A stretch of DNA of 64,000 bases from NCBI GenBank assembly GCA_037176725.1, contig JAZBRS010000013.1:9489001-9553000 (forward strand), in the 5' to 3' direction. Below, in pieces: positions 1 to 12,710 of the stretch (within the stretch, counting starts at the first letter, position 1; the number at the start of each line of letters is the position of its first letter). The translations under genes and the position numbers were made by a program. Below the pieces are notes generated by a model, which searched no databases, was not told the DNA's origin, and worked only from the letters and a program-made list of their open reading frames with translations. This DNA comes from Posidonia oceanica. Lineage: Eukaryota; Streptophyta; Magnoliopsida; Alismatales; Posidoniaceae.

Positions 1-223
1 ATATTTGCTCTTCTTACTGATTGAATACAAAACAGTTAGGGCAATTAAAATGGAAAATAAAGAATGTTAGTTTATACCTCTATTTGGTTTATATATATAT
101 ATATATGTACGTAGCTAGCATATTAATGTGGTAATATATCTTCTAGATATTCTTTCATTCTTAGAGATTTATTTTCTAAAAGCAACACTAATATTCTAAT
201 TTGCTTTGTTCTTTCGTTAATAG

Positions 224-2851
224 ATTACTTAAGAATTAGAGCAAAGGCTTATGAAAGGTTGTCTACTCAAGCTAGGAACTTGCATAAAAAATTGGATCTT
301 TTCCTCTCCTAATGTCATACTGTAAATCTTCATATGGTAGAATGGATATCAAACAAGGCTTTTAGAATCGAGGTAAACTTGAATTTTTTTTCAAATATAA
401 TTTCACTTGGTTGAAATAAGGTCTTATATATTTTTGAATCAATTACTTCATTTCTTTCCCTAGGTGAGTACAAATTTATTTATCAATATTTTTTGTGCTT
501 GATTTTTTCTACCCCTTGATTCTTAGATACTAGATGACCAAGCACGTGCATAATAACAATTTTATTTTTAATGAATATACGATATACAACTACTTCTATA
601 CATATAGGGGTGTAAATGGGTCGGGTTTAGAGTCTACCCTAACCTTAACCCGTCCTTTCTTAATGGGTAACCGGTCGGATGAACACCTGTCTTAAAAATT
701 TTTGACCACTACCCTATCTATTACCCATTAGGATAAACAGGTAGCGAATAGAGTTGGCAGGTGAAACGAGTGAGTTTTTTTATTATTGTTAAATCTAGAC
801 TTATATCATTTCATGGGCTTTCATGAGCTGAATTAAACCCAAGATAATCATTTTATTGATTCCTAATAACATTATAAGAGTTGATAATATAGCAATCAAA
901 GATAATACTAAATAATTACAATTGTAAAAGGATTGAACTAAAAATCCAAAATATTAGAAAATATTAAAGACAATGAGAGCAAAAGAAAATGTCTCTTCTT
1001 CATCAAATGGACACAAGAATCAACTCAATCCCATCTCTATAATAATACTCAAACTCCATCAAAGGAAATGCAATAATAGTGAGAAGTTGGAGAAAGCAGA
1101 GAGGCGAGAGGCAAAGAAACTGGAGAGGCGAAGGGGCGAGAGAGGTGAAAGGTGGTCTATGATTGCATGTGGAGAGTGGAGGCGGAGGGGCAAGAGAGGT
1201 GGAGGGTGGTCTGCGTCGAGAGTAGCTAGGGTTGTGACTGGTTGACTGCAGAGGAGCGAGAGGCGGAGAAGCCAGAGTTCGGAGAGGTGGAGGGATGAGA
1301 GAGGTGGAGGGTAGTCTACTAGTCTGTGACTGCGTGTGGTCATGTGGAGGGTGGAGGACTGGAGGCGGAGGGGCGAGAAAGGTCAGTGGTGGAGTGTGGA
1401 CTTAGGGTTGAGGAGGAATGATGTTATTATATATTTATGTTAAGGAGTTAGGTTTTTTGTAAATTTACTAATTTACCTCCGAGTTAACGGATTAGCAAGT
1501 TACCCATAACATGGTATTTGAATCCTGACCCATTAAATTGATGGATTAGCAGATGACGGGTTAACGAGTCAATGGGTATGCAAAATCTTTACTCTAACCC
1601 ATCCCTAACGAATTGGATCGGGTTAATGAGTGATACCCGACCCACTTACAACCTTTTATACATAACCATTGATCAATTCTAAGGTTTTTAATTATGCCAC
1701 AGTCCTATCCCCGTCATTGCTCATTGTTTAGTGTTTCTATTTGTGTCTTTGTGTCAACTTGCTTGCATGGAGTATAGCAAGAGATTTTTAATCTGGAATA
1801 GTAGTAAGGTATCATGATGGATTGGAATCATGATATTCTTAGTAAAAAAAGGACTTGTGATTAAATTTTGTGGTTTTAAGTATTTTATAAGTGTGCACGC
1901 TATTTTTACTATCCTGTCTTTCTTAGGCCACTAAATCACTATTGTGCTCATTTTCTTCCAAGGAAATCTTTGTACCAAAATTTCTTATTAAATTTTAGGA
2001 TTTGGCAGACATGGTAGTTAGAAGCTAGCATGCTTCAATTTTAATTTGGTAGAATTTTTTTTTAAAAACAAATATAATTGAAACAAAGTTAACTAAACTA
2101 ATTTACGTTAGGGGCAAGATGGCTTTTATTAATTGAATAATAACCATTCAATGGATTGGTTCTACAATAAAATGAATGAAAAGCAACAATCAAACTAAGT
2201 TAAACTTGGTTTGTTTAAATTTGATTTGAACTCTAAATAATGAATTTTGAATCATTTTTCTCGTATACCTTAATGGGAAATAAACATAACTTTCTCTTGA
2301 ATGAAGGTCTAAAACTTCAAGATTAGTAGTTACTTTATAATTACTTGGAAGATTAAATAGGTTTTGGTATACAAACATGTAAAACCATGCTTCCTTTCAA
2401 AAGCAGCCCAAATATAAAATGAAATCGAATCAAAGGTTTGACACGGCCTAAGTGTAATAAAGCTTTCATCTAATGCTACATGCAGTTGTTTCCAATTTAC
2501 AGTGACCTTTTATAAGCAGGCTTATTGTAGTTACAATCTGTAATAATCCATTGTGTTGCCTTTAATATAAATTAATGAAAATATTCAACTTTCTTTTGGA
2601 ATAAATGATTATACTCTAGATCAAGCATCCAATTGATATTCTATTTTTATATAAACTAATATATTGGTATTCTAAATTGTATAGGGTGATGAGGATCATT
2701 TCCTTATTTACTTTGCCTATTTCAAGGAAGAAGTTGGTTCTTGAAGACATATAGCAACTTCTCTAGAGATTATTAATAATATACCAAAAGATACTTATGC
2801 AATACAAGAATTTCTAAGTGGAAGACTACTTGCATTCAGTGTGGATAAAAT
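224..2851 (+). pseudogene. Two exon-like segments of an unidentified, broken host gene
   Basis: Two segments look like consecutive exons. The first (224-372) follows a pyrimidine-rich stretch ending in TAG and stops before a GTAAAC donor. It reads as a charged helical stretch including KAYERLSTQARNLHKKLDLF and, later, HMVEWISNKAFRIE. The second (2685-2851) follows TATAG and ends at a GTATGT donor, and reads on in the same phase (GDEDHFLIYFAYFKEEVG, later IPKDTYAIQEFLSGRLLAF). Each contains one in-frame stop (TAA at 310, TGA at 2742), so the gene is a relic or these are chance frames. I do not recognise the family. The ~2.3-kb putative intron holds a hAT-type element and otherwise AT-rich sequence. 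The splice sites and continuous phase are seen; the gene itself is inferred. Confidence 0.33.
605..1656. mobile_element. Non-autonomous hAT-type element (1.05 kb) with TIRs and 8-bp TSD
   Basis: The left end reads TAGGGGTGTAAATGGGTCGG and the right end is its imperfect inverse, 18 of 22 positions matching. Both sides are flanked by the same 8-bp direct repeat tatacata (597-604 and 1657-1664), the TSD length of hAT elements. Subterminal regions (about 620-760 and 1490-1640) repeat motifs of the 'ggttaacgagt / acccattag' type. The middle (about 1080-1400) is purine-rich low-complexity GAGAGG/GGAGG sequence with no transposase. It is therefore a deletion derivative or MITE moved by a transposase in trans. 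Confidence 0.75.
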
Positions 2852-4429
2852 GTATGTTGAACCTTTCATTTGAAAAACTTTAGTATTTGATACATACAAT
2901 CATTTCAAAACTTATGATGTGCAAAAAGAAATTTCAGATAATAGTGTATGAATAAAACTTTTGTTTGAACCTTTCTCTTCTTTTCCATAATGACATCGAC
3001 ATACTAAACTTTGAAAAGAAGCTTAATTCTATCTATAAAACTCCACCCGTGTAATATGACAGATGCTTATCAATTAGAAAAAGGACTTCTCTCTACAGGA
3101 TACATGTGAAATATTAGGTTTATCTTATTATACAATTTCAACACCATGCTGGTTTATTGATCTATACATGACTAATGTTCTCAAATAGTTTAGTCTTGTA
3201 GCTATATGCACGATAAGGATATCTAATGCTAAGATCAAAGATACTTCATGTAGAAAAAAGACTATTTTACATTTAAACAATATCAGTGCACAATTTTAAT
3301 TTTAATTCTACACCTTTAGTCACACATTTAGATTTGCATAATTAGATTCTAGTTACACAATTTGGATTGAACAACTGCAATTTTTGCTAAAAATATAGTT
3401 TATGCCAAATATTAGAATAGACAAAATCAAGCACAATTAGATCTGAACAACTGTAATTTCTTTACAGAAAATAATCCACGTAAACAGTGAGATCTTCACA
3501 TTAACAACGTAGATATGTTTACATATATTTACAACATCATCAAAGATGCCACAAAATTCATCTTAACCAAAAGGGTATGTAGCACCTATAGAAAATCAGC
3601 CAAAGAAGTTTACAATAAATGTACTTTATACATGAAACATGGTCAATAGATAAAGTCATCATTGCAACAACAAAATAACAATGACAAAAGTAAGACCATT
3701 TAGTGAAATTATCACCCCAATATTTTTTTTATGGACTTCTTATATCCCATCATGATTGAATTTTACAAGGAACAGCAACTCGATTGGGTCTAACCATTTC
3801 TCAAGTCTAATGGTAAAGTTAAAATTAGTAACAATTTTCCCTATTTATTCATTTCAATAGGCTGAAGCTATCTATCTTTATATCTAACTTCTATCGTAAT
3901 CATCTCATGACGCACTACTACATTATCTCATTCTTCATGAGTCATCATATTCTAGATGCGATGTGCAATGGGACAATCGAAGTATGGGTTAAAGTAAGTT
4001 TTTACTGTTATAAACGATCAATAATTACAAAGGGAATCTAGTTTTCTAATCAATCAATAATGATATACTTGAAAATTTTGAGAATATTGAAGCATTGAGT
4101 TAATTCTAGTTGAAAAATGAGTCAATCTCCACCTTAATAGAAAAGTGGAACATCTAATTGTAGATTTAACAAAAATAGAACATTTGAGTAATGTATTACT
4201 TAGCTACATTCAAGACAAAAACGGCAAATAAGGTTAAGATACAAATTGTAGTTGTTACATTTTTTGGAAAACATCCTTTAACCATTCTAGTCTAAAGAAT
4301 ATATTAAATGCTTACGATGATAAATCTGTGTATGCAAGTTACATGTTCTCTCTTGCTTTGGGTCAAGATTTTGAGGCTATTGCATGTGTTGGGAAGACCC
4401 AGGTATGCCAATATGTCAATCTTTTAGTG
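1657..4429. other. AT-rich sequence with no recognised feature apart from exon-like segment at 2685-2851
   Basis: I see no terminal repeats, coding frames above about 60 codons, or tandem structure that I can name. The base composition is typical plant intergenic or intronic AT-rich DNA. Confidence 0.5.
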
Positions 4430-6110
4430 GAAGTAATTTCATCTCTGATGTTCAACGCAGTGCCTGTTCAAATCGGGTTCTCTTCTGCTCGTTCTTCAAG
4501 TCGATTGCCAGGGACAGTCCAACGTTGAACTCAGTCAGGCAACAATCACATATTAGGATTCTCCCATTTCAGTAGTTGATTAATAGACTGAACGATAGGA
4601 GACGTCGGGGTGCACTCGTTCGGTCCTAGTGTTGGAGTGATTAACGTCGTTCACCCAGTTGTTTTCAAGTCAATCGCTTGGGGCACAATGTGTGTTCGAA
4701 TCTAGTTCTTTTCTACTCGATCTTCAAGCTAATTGCTTGGGATAGTTCGACCTCGAACTAGGTCGGACGACCGATCCCACGTCAAGATTCCCCACTTTAG
4801 TAGTTGATCGATAGATCGACTGCTGCTATAGATAGTCCAGTTATCAGTCGGCCCAGCAGGTGCGTGGCGATTGAACGATAGTCTATCAATCCGATAGACG
4901 CATGGCGATCGAATGATCCGATAGTTCATACCTTAGTCGCTTCCTATCTGTTGTGTGCTCGACCAAACGGTAGTGGTCACTAGGGTGTACTCGTTTGGCC
5001 ATAGTATTGGAGTGATTAGCATCGTTCCCCGCAAATAGGGGTGCGCTCGACCGAACGATAGGGGTCACACCCATGGTGTGCTCGTACAACCCTAGTGTTG
5101 AAGTGATTAACATCCTCCGCTGCAGATACCGTGGCATGACTTGTCCGATCGATCACCTGGGTGTCTTCAAGCCGATCGCCTGGGACACAGTGCTTGCTCC
5201 GATCTAGTTCTCTTCCACTTGTTTTTCAAGTTGATTGTCCGTTATTCTCCGGCCATGAACCAGGATCAAGATTCCTCCACTTTGGCAGTTGATCCGTAAA
5301 TTGACTGCTAAAGAAGACATTTCAGTTGTCGATCGGTTCGGTAGGCGCTTGGTGGTCGATCGAGCGATCCGGTAGTTTGTGCCTTAGTCGCTTCCTGCCT
5401 GTGGTGCGCTCAACTGAATAATAGGGGTCGTTGGGGTGCGCTCGTTCGGCTCTAGTGTTGGAGTGATTAGTGTCGTTCGCTACAGATGTTGTGGCATAAC
5501 TTGCCCGATCAATCACCCAGGTGTCTTCAAACCGATCAATCGGGACTCAGTACCTGTTTGGACATGATTCTCTTCTGTTCGGTCTTCAAACTGATTCTGA
5601 GACGGTCAAGCCTCAAAACGGATTGAGCGACTGATCCCACATCAAGATTTCCCCACTTTAGTAGTTGATTGGTAAATCTAAACAGTTTGATTGTCAGTTG
5701 GCCCAACAATCATGTGGTGAACAAATGATAGTCGGATGATTGATTCGATAGGCGTGTGGCAATCGAACGGTCCGATAGTTTGTGCCTTAGTCGCTTCCTA
5801 TCTATGGTGCACTCAATCGAACGATAGTGGTCGCCAAGGTGCGCCCATTCGGCCATAGTGTTGGAGCGATTAACGACGTTCGTCGCAGATACCGTGGCAT
5901 GGCTTGCCTTGTTGATCACCTAGCTGCCTTTAAGTCGATCGCATGAGACTCAGTACTAGTTCGGACCTTGTGTTCTTTTGTTTAGTCTTCAAATTGATTA
6001 TCCGAGACAATAAGGTCTTGAACTAGTTCGGACGACCGATCCTACATCAGGATTCCCCTACTTCGATAGTTGATCAGTACATCGACCGATGAAGTAGACA
6101 ACTCCATTGT
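4430..6110. repeat. Degenerate tandem repeat, unit about 0.38-0.48 kb, about four copies
   Basis: A block containing 'ttcaag(t/c)cgatcgcc(t/g)ggga', then a GATC-rich stretch, then 'ccccactttagtagttgat', then 'gccttagtcgcttcctatct' recurs in order. The 'cactttagtagttgat'-type landmark occurs near 4566 (partial), 4798, 5283, 5658 and 6061, so the spacing is about 375-485 bp after a short first unit. The unit is unusually rich in CGATCG/GATCGA and contains no long ORF. Copies differ by many substitutions and small indels, so the array is old. It could be a minor satellite or the internal repeat of an unrecognised transposon. Confidence 0.75.
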
Positions 6111-7560
6111 GGTGCAAGAAAGTGGAACTTAAACGCATTTTAGTGTCAATGGCAACACAAGTCATAAAGACACATTATCAAAGTAATTGATTACTTCAAT
6201 TTCCTGTTTCCACAATTCCTCCTTTCTAGCTTTTGATAAAGCACTTTTTTGCACCTCAAATATCACAACATTTCCAGCAACCTTATTAGCCAAGGAGATG
6301 AAAATGATATTTAGTCTAAGGTAACGATTGTTTGACTCTACTCTCAGCTCTCATTTTGAAGGAATTGACACTATAGTGGCTCCTAGTTTCTCATTGAATA
6401 GTAATGAGCTCCTACGAGAGTTGGGAAAGAGTTTGGGAGCCGTGTTTGTTTTCGTCAGCTCCCGAAGCATGTTTGCCATGCACGCCCTTGACGTTTCCGA
6501 TGGTAACAGTCGTCTCTCTCTTCTACCTCCAGACACACCCTCTGTTTCCGTCTCTCCATCGCGTCTTGACTCCTCCAGGTCGACCTCTTGTGTGCTGGAT
6601 CTCTGCTTCTGTTTCTCCATCGCGTCTCGACAGGCGACCTCTCGTGTGCTGCGTCTCGACAGGCGACCTCTCGTGTGCTGGATCTCTGCTTCCATTTCTT
6701 CATCGCATCTTGACTCCTCCAAGTGACCGTCTATTCTTTCGTCTCTTCTCCTTCGCGATTAGGGTTTTCGGCTAGTCTCTCCTCCTTCGCAATTAGCCTT
6801 TTCCTTTCTACAGATGCATTTGGGGGTTTCCGTCTCTCCTCCTTCGCGATTAGGATTTCAGGAAGGCTGATTTAGGAAAAAGGGGCAAAACTCTGATTTA
6901 CAAAACATCTCCTTGGCAAGCATTGAGGTTTGTTGTCACATATGGGTTTATCCTTTTAGGTGTTTTTGTTGTTTCTGATATTAGTAGGATAATAGTTAAG
7001 CTTTTAGTTTCTATATGAATAGTTAAGCAACCCAAATGTACTTTCTTTCTACTATGTCGGTCCATTTGGGTTGTTGTTTTGTGTTTTCCTCGTGGTTTCT
7101 TCAACTTCATAGTTTGAACAGTGTTAGTAGAGTTGAGTAATAGTATAAGAAAGCAAAACAAAACATAGTATAGCGGCAAAAATTGAAGGAGTAAAAGAAA
7201 AATGGTGGTACCTAGAAGAAGAAGAAGAAGATCAAGTTCCACTGTCTTGATTTAAATTGATCCAACAACAAAATCACATTTCTAGGTTATGAAATCAGAA
7301 GATGAAGTATAGAAATATGTCACAGGTAATAAAAATGCACCACTTATAATCCACTATCCAAAAAGAACTTGCATGACAAGATCAGAAGGAATGAAAAATT
7401 AAAAGATTGCAAATGAAAAAAATATATCAAGAAACATATTCAATTAGATAATATAGAAATGGGAGCAAAACATGAGTCCTATTGATGTCAATCATGTTCA
7501 GACATTTATGGAAAATAGCATTTCAAAAAATGCTAGAATATACAGGAGTTAATATTTTAC
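6111..7560. other. Low-complexity region with short tandem duplications; no gene recognised
   Basis: Between about 6540 and 6860 the strings 'gacaggcgacctctcgtgtg', 'ctggatctctgcttc' and 'tctcctccttcgcgattag' are repeated two or three times each, giving shadow ORFs on both strands. The pyrimidine-rich composition resembles a transposon or gene leader, but nothing identifiable is encoded. From 6900 to 7560 the sequence is AT-rich without recognised features. Confidence 0.45.
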
Positions 7561-7619
7561 AATAAATGAGAGGATAGAGATCTCTATGCCTGGCTCTTCT
7601 TGTTGGGATGTTTCTCTAC

Positions 7620-8054
7620 CTAGCCAATGAATTCTTCTATTTTTTCCTCGATTTTCATTTCTGCAAATAGTGGTTGCTTCCCACGTTCCAATAGCAATGA
7701 ACCGATTTTACGATGGACTTCCCCATGAATACGGTAGCAATACGGTCCCCTACCATCATTGACACCGTTACCAAGCTTGGCTTCCATCGAAGTGAAACCA
7801 AACATGTTATTGTAATGTCTTATATTTCTCCTATACTCCTTGCAAATGTCATCATTGTCATCGAACAATGTTGTAAGCAACGGAGGAGTATCACAAAGGT
7901 AGAGAATTTTAACTTTCCCATTTAAACAACATATTGCAAATTTAGGAGCAACTTTGTTTAATCGTTGGATGCTTTCCTCAACCCATACAATTGCTCCACA
8001 TTCAGAGCAAACGTGCGATGGGGAGCCAAAAATACCATCTCTCGAAGAAGGATC
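7620..8054 (-). pseudogene. Helitron replicase/helicase N-terminal region, fragment
   Basis: On the minus strand a frame runs from an AG acceptor-like site (the TAG just right of 8054) to a stop at 7620. It contains the run typical of plant Helitron proteins: a C-x2-C metal-binding pair (HVCSECGAIVWVEE), a small cysteine cluster before a basic stretch (AICCLNGKVKI), then IRHYNNMFGFTSM, a glycine-rich segment ending in GPYCYRIHGEVHRKIGSLL, and QPLFAEM. In the family this precedes the HUH Rep and PIF1-like helicase domains, which roll Helitrons out by a rolling-circle-like mechanism. Here the frame stops soon after QPLFAEM, and I find neither the HUH motif nor the helicase, so this is a relic. 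Helitron ends (TC and hairpin-CTRR) were not located. Confidence 0.72.
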
Positions 8055-8971
8055 CTAGTACATAAAAAAAAAAAAAGTTTACTTGGTGTTTGAGAATATA
8101 ATGTGAAAGTCTTTAAAGTCATACTTTTTGGTATTTAAGTCTTATTTGACTCAAAGATATTGTTAGATTCAGTAAACATCATGTGATCTTATACTCGGAT
8201 ATCTCGTGAATTCCCATTACCATGATAAATAGTTTCAATGGAGCCTATAAAGGAAAACAAATGTTATTCAAATAATTTTATTTTGTAATATCATTGGAGA
8301 AGAAGATAGTTAGAACAATCATATATGAATTATTAGTGCCTCCTGTGTGACTAAGGCTAGAACATGCAATGGAGACGGAGCAACCACCTTCTCCAACGCA
8401 ACTTTTGCTTCTCGCACTTCTTTTCCGAAAACGTCATTTTTCTCGTTGTTTCATAATCTCATCTTCTGTTTTGTTCCTTTCCTTTTCATTATATCGGCTT
8501 TTATAAACATTGCTTCTCTTGCTTTTTTGTGCATCATTATCACTCATCTAGTTACATTGTAAACAATGACAAGTAGTATGTCATTCATATGTCTCTCTTT
8601 ATATAAGATTTTCATCATTGTTATATCATTACTATTATGTGAAGCATTTGTGAAGATAGCAATTTAGAAGTGGAACTATTATTAAAAAATCAACGCTAAA
8701 AATGATATTGGAAATAAATATAAAAAAACATATGTAAATCGACAAATAAATTAGGAATACAATTACTTCAATCGTAATATATGTCAATGGGTTTAAGAAA
8801 GAAAAGATTATTCGGTACAAATCTTAGAGGAAAATAAATCACTCGAATTAAAAATAAGGAACATTTGAAATCATTAAGATATGGAATATGTGAGAATGTG
8901 AGATATGGAACAAAGGAATCAACAATATTGTAGGTGAAAAATCGATCACCATCAAATATTTTACGAGAACC
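8055..8971. other. AT-rich sequence, no recognised gene
   Basis: An A-rich run follows the Helitron relic (8067-8080). A minus-strand frame near 8342-8470 is open for about 36 codons (reads VREAKVALEKVVAPSPLHVL) but I cannot assign it. The rest shows nothing I can support. Confidence 0.4.
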
Positions 8972-9690
8972 TGAATCAATCAATCATATATCTAAATTTG
9001 CCAAACTCATGAATAAGAAGATGCAAATGATATTAAATAGTTTACACTTTGGGAATAGAATTCTTTGACACAAAAATCATAAGATTTGGACAAAGTTTAC
9101 CTTAAATTGTGTCAAATGAGGAGTTATTTTCACAAGAGTGGAATTAGACAACAATGAACACTTATAAAACAAAAATCAACCAATAATATATTTAAGTTTG
9201 CTGAAGTCGTGAATAAAAAGATATAAATAATATTAAATGACGTATACTTTGAAGCAAAAAGTCATTGCTACTACAATGGTAAGGAAAAAGATAGAAGAGT
9301 TGGGATGGATGCATAAATTAAGTGTAATACAAAGTTTACACGTAGGTAATACATGCAATTTGACATTAATTAATCATGACATAGTGTATATATAGATGTT
9401 TGAAAAGATCAACAATGAACACCTACAAAACAAAAATCAACCAATGATATATTTAAGTTTGCCAAAGTCATGAATAAGAAGATATAAATAATATTAAATG
9501 ATGTATACTTTGAAGCAAAAATTCATTGATATTACAAATGTAAGGAAAAAGATAGAAGATCTGGGATGAATACATAAATTAATTATAATATAGTTTACAG
9601 GTAGCTAATACATGTCATTTGACATTAATTAATTATGACGTAGTGTATACGTAGATGTTCCAGAAGATCAACAATTGAGATCAACAATGA
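8972..9690. repeat. Local tandem duplication, unit about 0.26 kb, two full copies plus a diverged partial copy
   Basis: Copies at about 9150-9407 and 9408-9670 share the order 'caacaatgaacac', 'aaaacaaaaatcaacca', 'tatactttgaagcaaaaa', 'taaggaaaaagatagaag' and 'tttgacattaattaat(c/t)atgac'. A third, more diverged and truncated copy covers about 8972-9065. There is no coding content. The divergence of the two main copies (roughly one base in ten by eye) indicates an old duplication. Confidence 0.75.
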
Positions 9691-10599
9691 AGAAAATGAG
9701 AACATAAATGGAATTAAAGTGGAAATTAAACATGCAATTGATATCAATCTTACCACCAATATGAAAAACAACATAAGAAATTGTTGTACATGTATTTATA
9801 TGACATTTTTACCAGAGTTTTGAAGATAACAATCAATCTATTAAAATTAGGCATAGAATCATCAATGACAACAGTATCCAGACAAGTGATGATGAGCATT
9901 TATATCACACATGTTGGGGAAAAAGTTATAGTCGAACAACAAACAACTAGGGCAATCATAGCATCAAAATATTTAATTTTGGATGATGAAAACTTAATCA
10001 TAAAGAAATCCATGCTATAAAAAAGATGACTGTGCAGAAATAAACCGATTAATATAAGTTATAAAAAAGATTATAAAAAATTATGAAAAAGATTACTTTG
10101 TAATCTAGTAGAAATAAGATATAAGTTAAAAACAGTAGTTATCTTAGAATAGCGAGATCCTGTGACTCTGCAACATTGAAGTAGAATTGGAGAACTAAAG
10201 ATAGGAAATAAGACCATAAGTTGAATTGGAACTAAACTTAGGTCAAATTGAAATAAGTGTAACTATGTAAGTACAATGATAATTGAATATTAAAGTCAAA
10301 ATAAGAATCAAGGATTTAGTAAAGAAATAATATCAAATACTTGAAATTTACTTTTTAATAAGGATACAAAATACTGAGATAAAAAAATACCTTCCTAGTC
10401 AATAAAAGTTCACTGAAACTTCAATTTAATCAACGCCTTCTGAGTTTCATCTTTTGTTTTTTATGTCACCTTTCTTTCTTATTTTAGATACAAAACAGTA
10501 TTGAGCGATGATACTCAATTTATTGTCAAAATTTCAAAGCAATAAATAAATAAACAATAGTAACGGAAACATTGTATTGACATTTTCTTATTTAGCACA
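9691..10599. other. AT-rich sequence, no recognised feature
   Basis: A plus-strand frame at 9781-10020 is open for 79 codons but has no recognisable motif or codon bias. I treat it as chance. Confidence 0.4.
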
Positions 10600-10802
10600 A
10601 CTATCGGAGACCTCATCTGAAAACTTGTCCATGTACAAATGCATATGCACATTCATTTACATATGTTAATAGATATCAAACCAGGTTGAAAATAAATGCG
10701 TACTCTTCAAAGGGGTTTCACTCACTTACACACTTATTCTCTCTCTCCATCTCACTCACTCTCCCTCCTCTTTGGTTCCAGCATTCCCAATCCATTCTCT
10801 TA

Positions 10803-11291
10803 GCCCCTGTTTGGAACTTGGATAAAATCAGGAATAAAGTCAGAATTGAAATTATAATTACATTTGACAAGTCAAAAAGTGAAATAAAAGTGGAATAGTA
10901 ATTCTTATTCTGATTTACTTATTCCAGAATAGCTATTCTACAGGAAACGTGGAATAAAGTTATTCCGTTAAGTTCTTCTAATACATGTAGGTATACAATG
11001 TGTTTATTTTTTGTTTAAAAATTAATATATATATAATATGATGTATACATATTTTAAATTAGATATATATATTAATAATCAAGTTGATTATTATTAATCT
11101 ACATGTTTTCCACTTATTCCAACACTTATTCTGATACTAATTCCACTTTTCATCCAAACCAGAATATCTCTCTGTACACACTAATTCACCTTTAAAAGAA
11201 AATCACTTCCAAACTGAATAGCAATACTGTCAGAATACTAATACCACTTTCCACTTATTTCTATTTTCTTATTCTACATTCAAAGAAGGGC
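10803..11291. mobile_element. PIF/Harbinger (Tourist-like) MITE, 489 bp, TSD TTA
   Basis: The left end GCCCCTGTTTGGAA and right end TTCAAAGAAGGGC form terminal inverted repeats, flanked on both sides by TTA (10800-10802 and 11292-11294), the usual PIF/Harbinger target. The interior is AT-rich with repeated 'ggaataa/ttattcc' subterminal motifs and no ORF. The duplicated flank at 12,735-12,760 shows an uninterrupted version of the insertion site ('ccattctcttggggttgccc'), which independently fixes the boundaries. Confidence 0.85.
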
Positions 11292-11421
11292 TTAGGGTTG
11301 CCCGCTTTGTCCAGCAGCTACACACAAGTCCATGATTTCTATGCTAAGGTTTGATGATTCCAATGGACACGGGATTTATAAGATATAAAGATGAGCCTAT
11401 GATGCATATAATTGGATAACA

Positions 11422-11725
11422 ACAGGCACACAGAGTTAGGCGTAAAAATGTCTAATGATATAGAAACAGGAATGCAACACCTTCCCACTACATCATGTAG
11501 AGTAATAAAATTCTAACAATCAAATGTTAACCAAAATAATAAAAAATAGATATATTTCGAGTCTTAACCATTCAAGCACTTTTACAAGCACACGGAGTTG
11601 GGCATAGAAATATCTAATGACATAGAAACAGGGACGCAATACCTTCCCACTAAATTATGTAGAGTAATAAAATTCTAACAATTAAAGGTTAACCAGAATA
11701 ATAAAAACTAGATACATTTTTCAAG
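11422..11725. repeat. Tandem duplication, unit 162 bp, two copies
   Basis: 'acaggcacacagagttaggc' at 11422 recurs as 'acaagcacacggagttgggc' at 11584, each followed by 'tagaaacagg', 'ccttcccacta' and 'gtagagtaataaaattctaa'. Confidence 0.8.
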
Positions 11726-12169
11726 CAGCTATTTACAGTTTATTTTACTTCATTGATCAAATAACAACAATGGCAGGAAACAAATTGTCCACTTACATTA
11801 GTTGGTGTTTCTTAGTTTCTTCTTGATACCAACGAAAGAAATCCAATCATATGTGAAGTCTTTAAACAAGAAGCAATTAAGCAAGGTAATTTTGTGCTCA
11901 TTCAAATGCACAAAAACACGGAACATTGGATCCACACATGGTAATCGATCCTGAATAGAAGCATATAAACTACTCACCTTCCTTTCTTCACCTCTTGCTC
12001 TGGAACAACACAGAAGATGGGAACAATGGTGGTTGGAAAGTCCTCCTGGCACCAGCACAACCAAATATTAGCCACAAATCCAATATCTAAAAAGAACACT
12101 ATTGCAAGAGGAAAGTAAGGTTGGTCAATGGTGGAAGAAGAAGAAGAAGAAGAAGAATTGGTTTGGGTA

Positions 12170-12235
12170 TCAATATGGGTATAGGAATGGGTATGGGTAT
12201 GGGAATCAACATGGGAATGGAAATGGGAACTTGGG
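12170..12235. repeat. Short GGAATGGGTATG-type minisatellite
   Basis: Imperfect 6-bp repeats (gggtat / gggaat) run for about 65 bp after a GAA microsatellite at 12133-12157. They produce spurious glycine/methionine ORFs. Confidence 0.7.
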
Positions 12236-12671
12236 AACCACTATTGTTGCTATTGGTAATAGGTTGGGGAAACTTTGCATTTCCTTTGCAAATTCTTAAA
12301 TTCTACCAAGTTTCTATCCTCTTGTGGTCAAAGAAAGTGTGAGAGTAGTTGAAACCAAAAAAACTTCAGAGAAAGCTTGGTTTCATTATAATTAAAATAT
12401 GGTAAGTGTATATTTTTAGTGAACATGCTATAATTTGTCTACAGATTATTGAAAATATTATAGTAGTTTATATAGGTAAATACCGAAACTAATAATTGAA
12501 ATAAATCACAAAAAAAAAGATTATAAATTAGTAACAAATTATGACACGATTATTATAATGAAAATTTGAGTCCTCATCTGAAAACTTGTCCATGTACAAA
12601 TTAATGCATAAATATCAAACAAGGTTGAAATTAAATGCATACTCATAAAAGGGGTTTCACTCACTTAGACA

Positions 12672-12676
<5 letters not shown>

Positions 12677-12706
<30 letters not shown>
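12677..12706. repeat. (TC)15 microsatellite
   Basis: An uninterrupted dinucleotide run. The other duplicate of this locus (about 10740-10770) has only short, interrupted CT runs, so the microsatellite expanded after the duplication. Confidence 0.9.
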
Positions 12707-12710
<4 letters not shown>

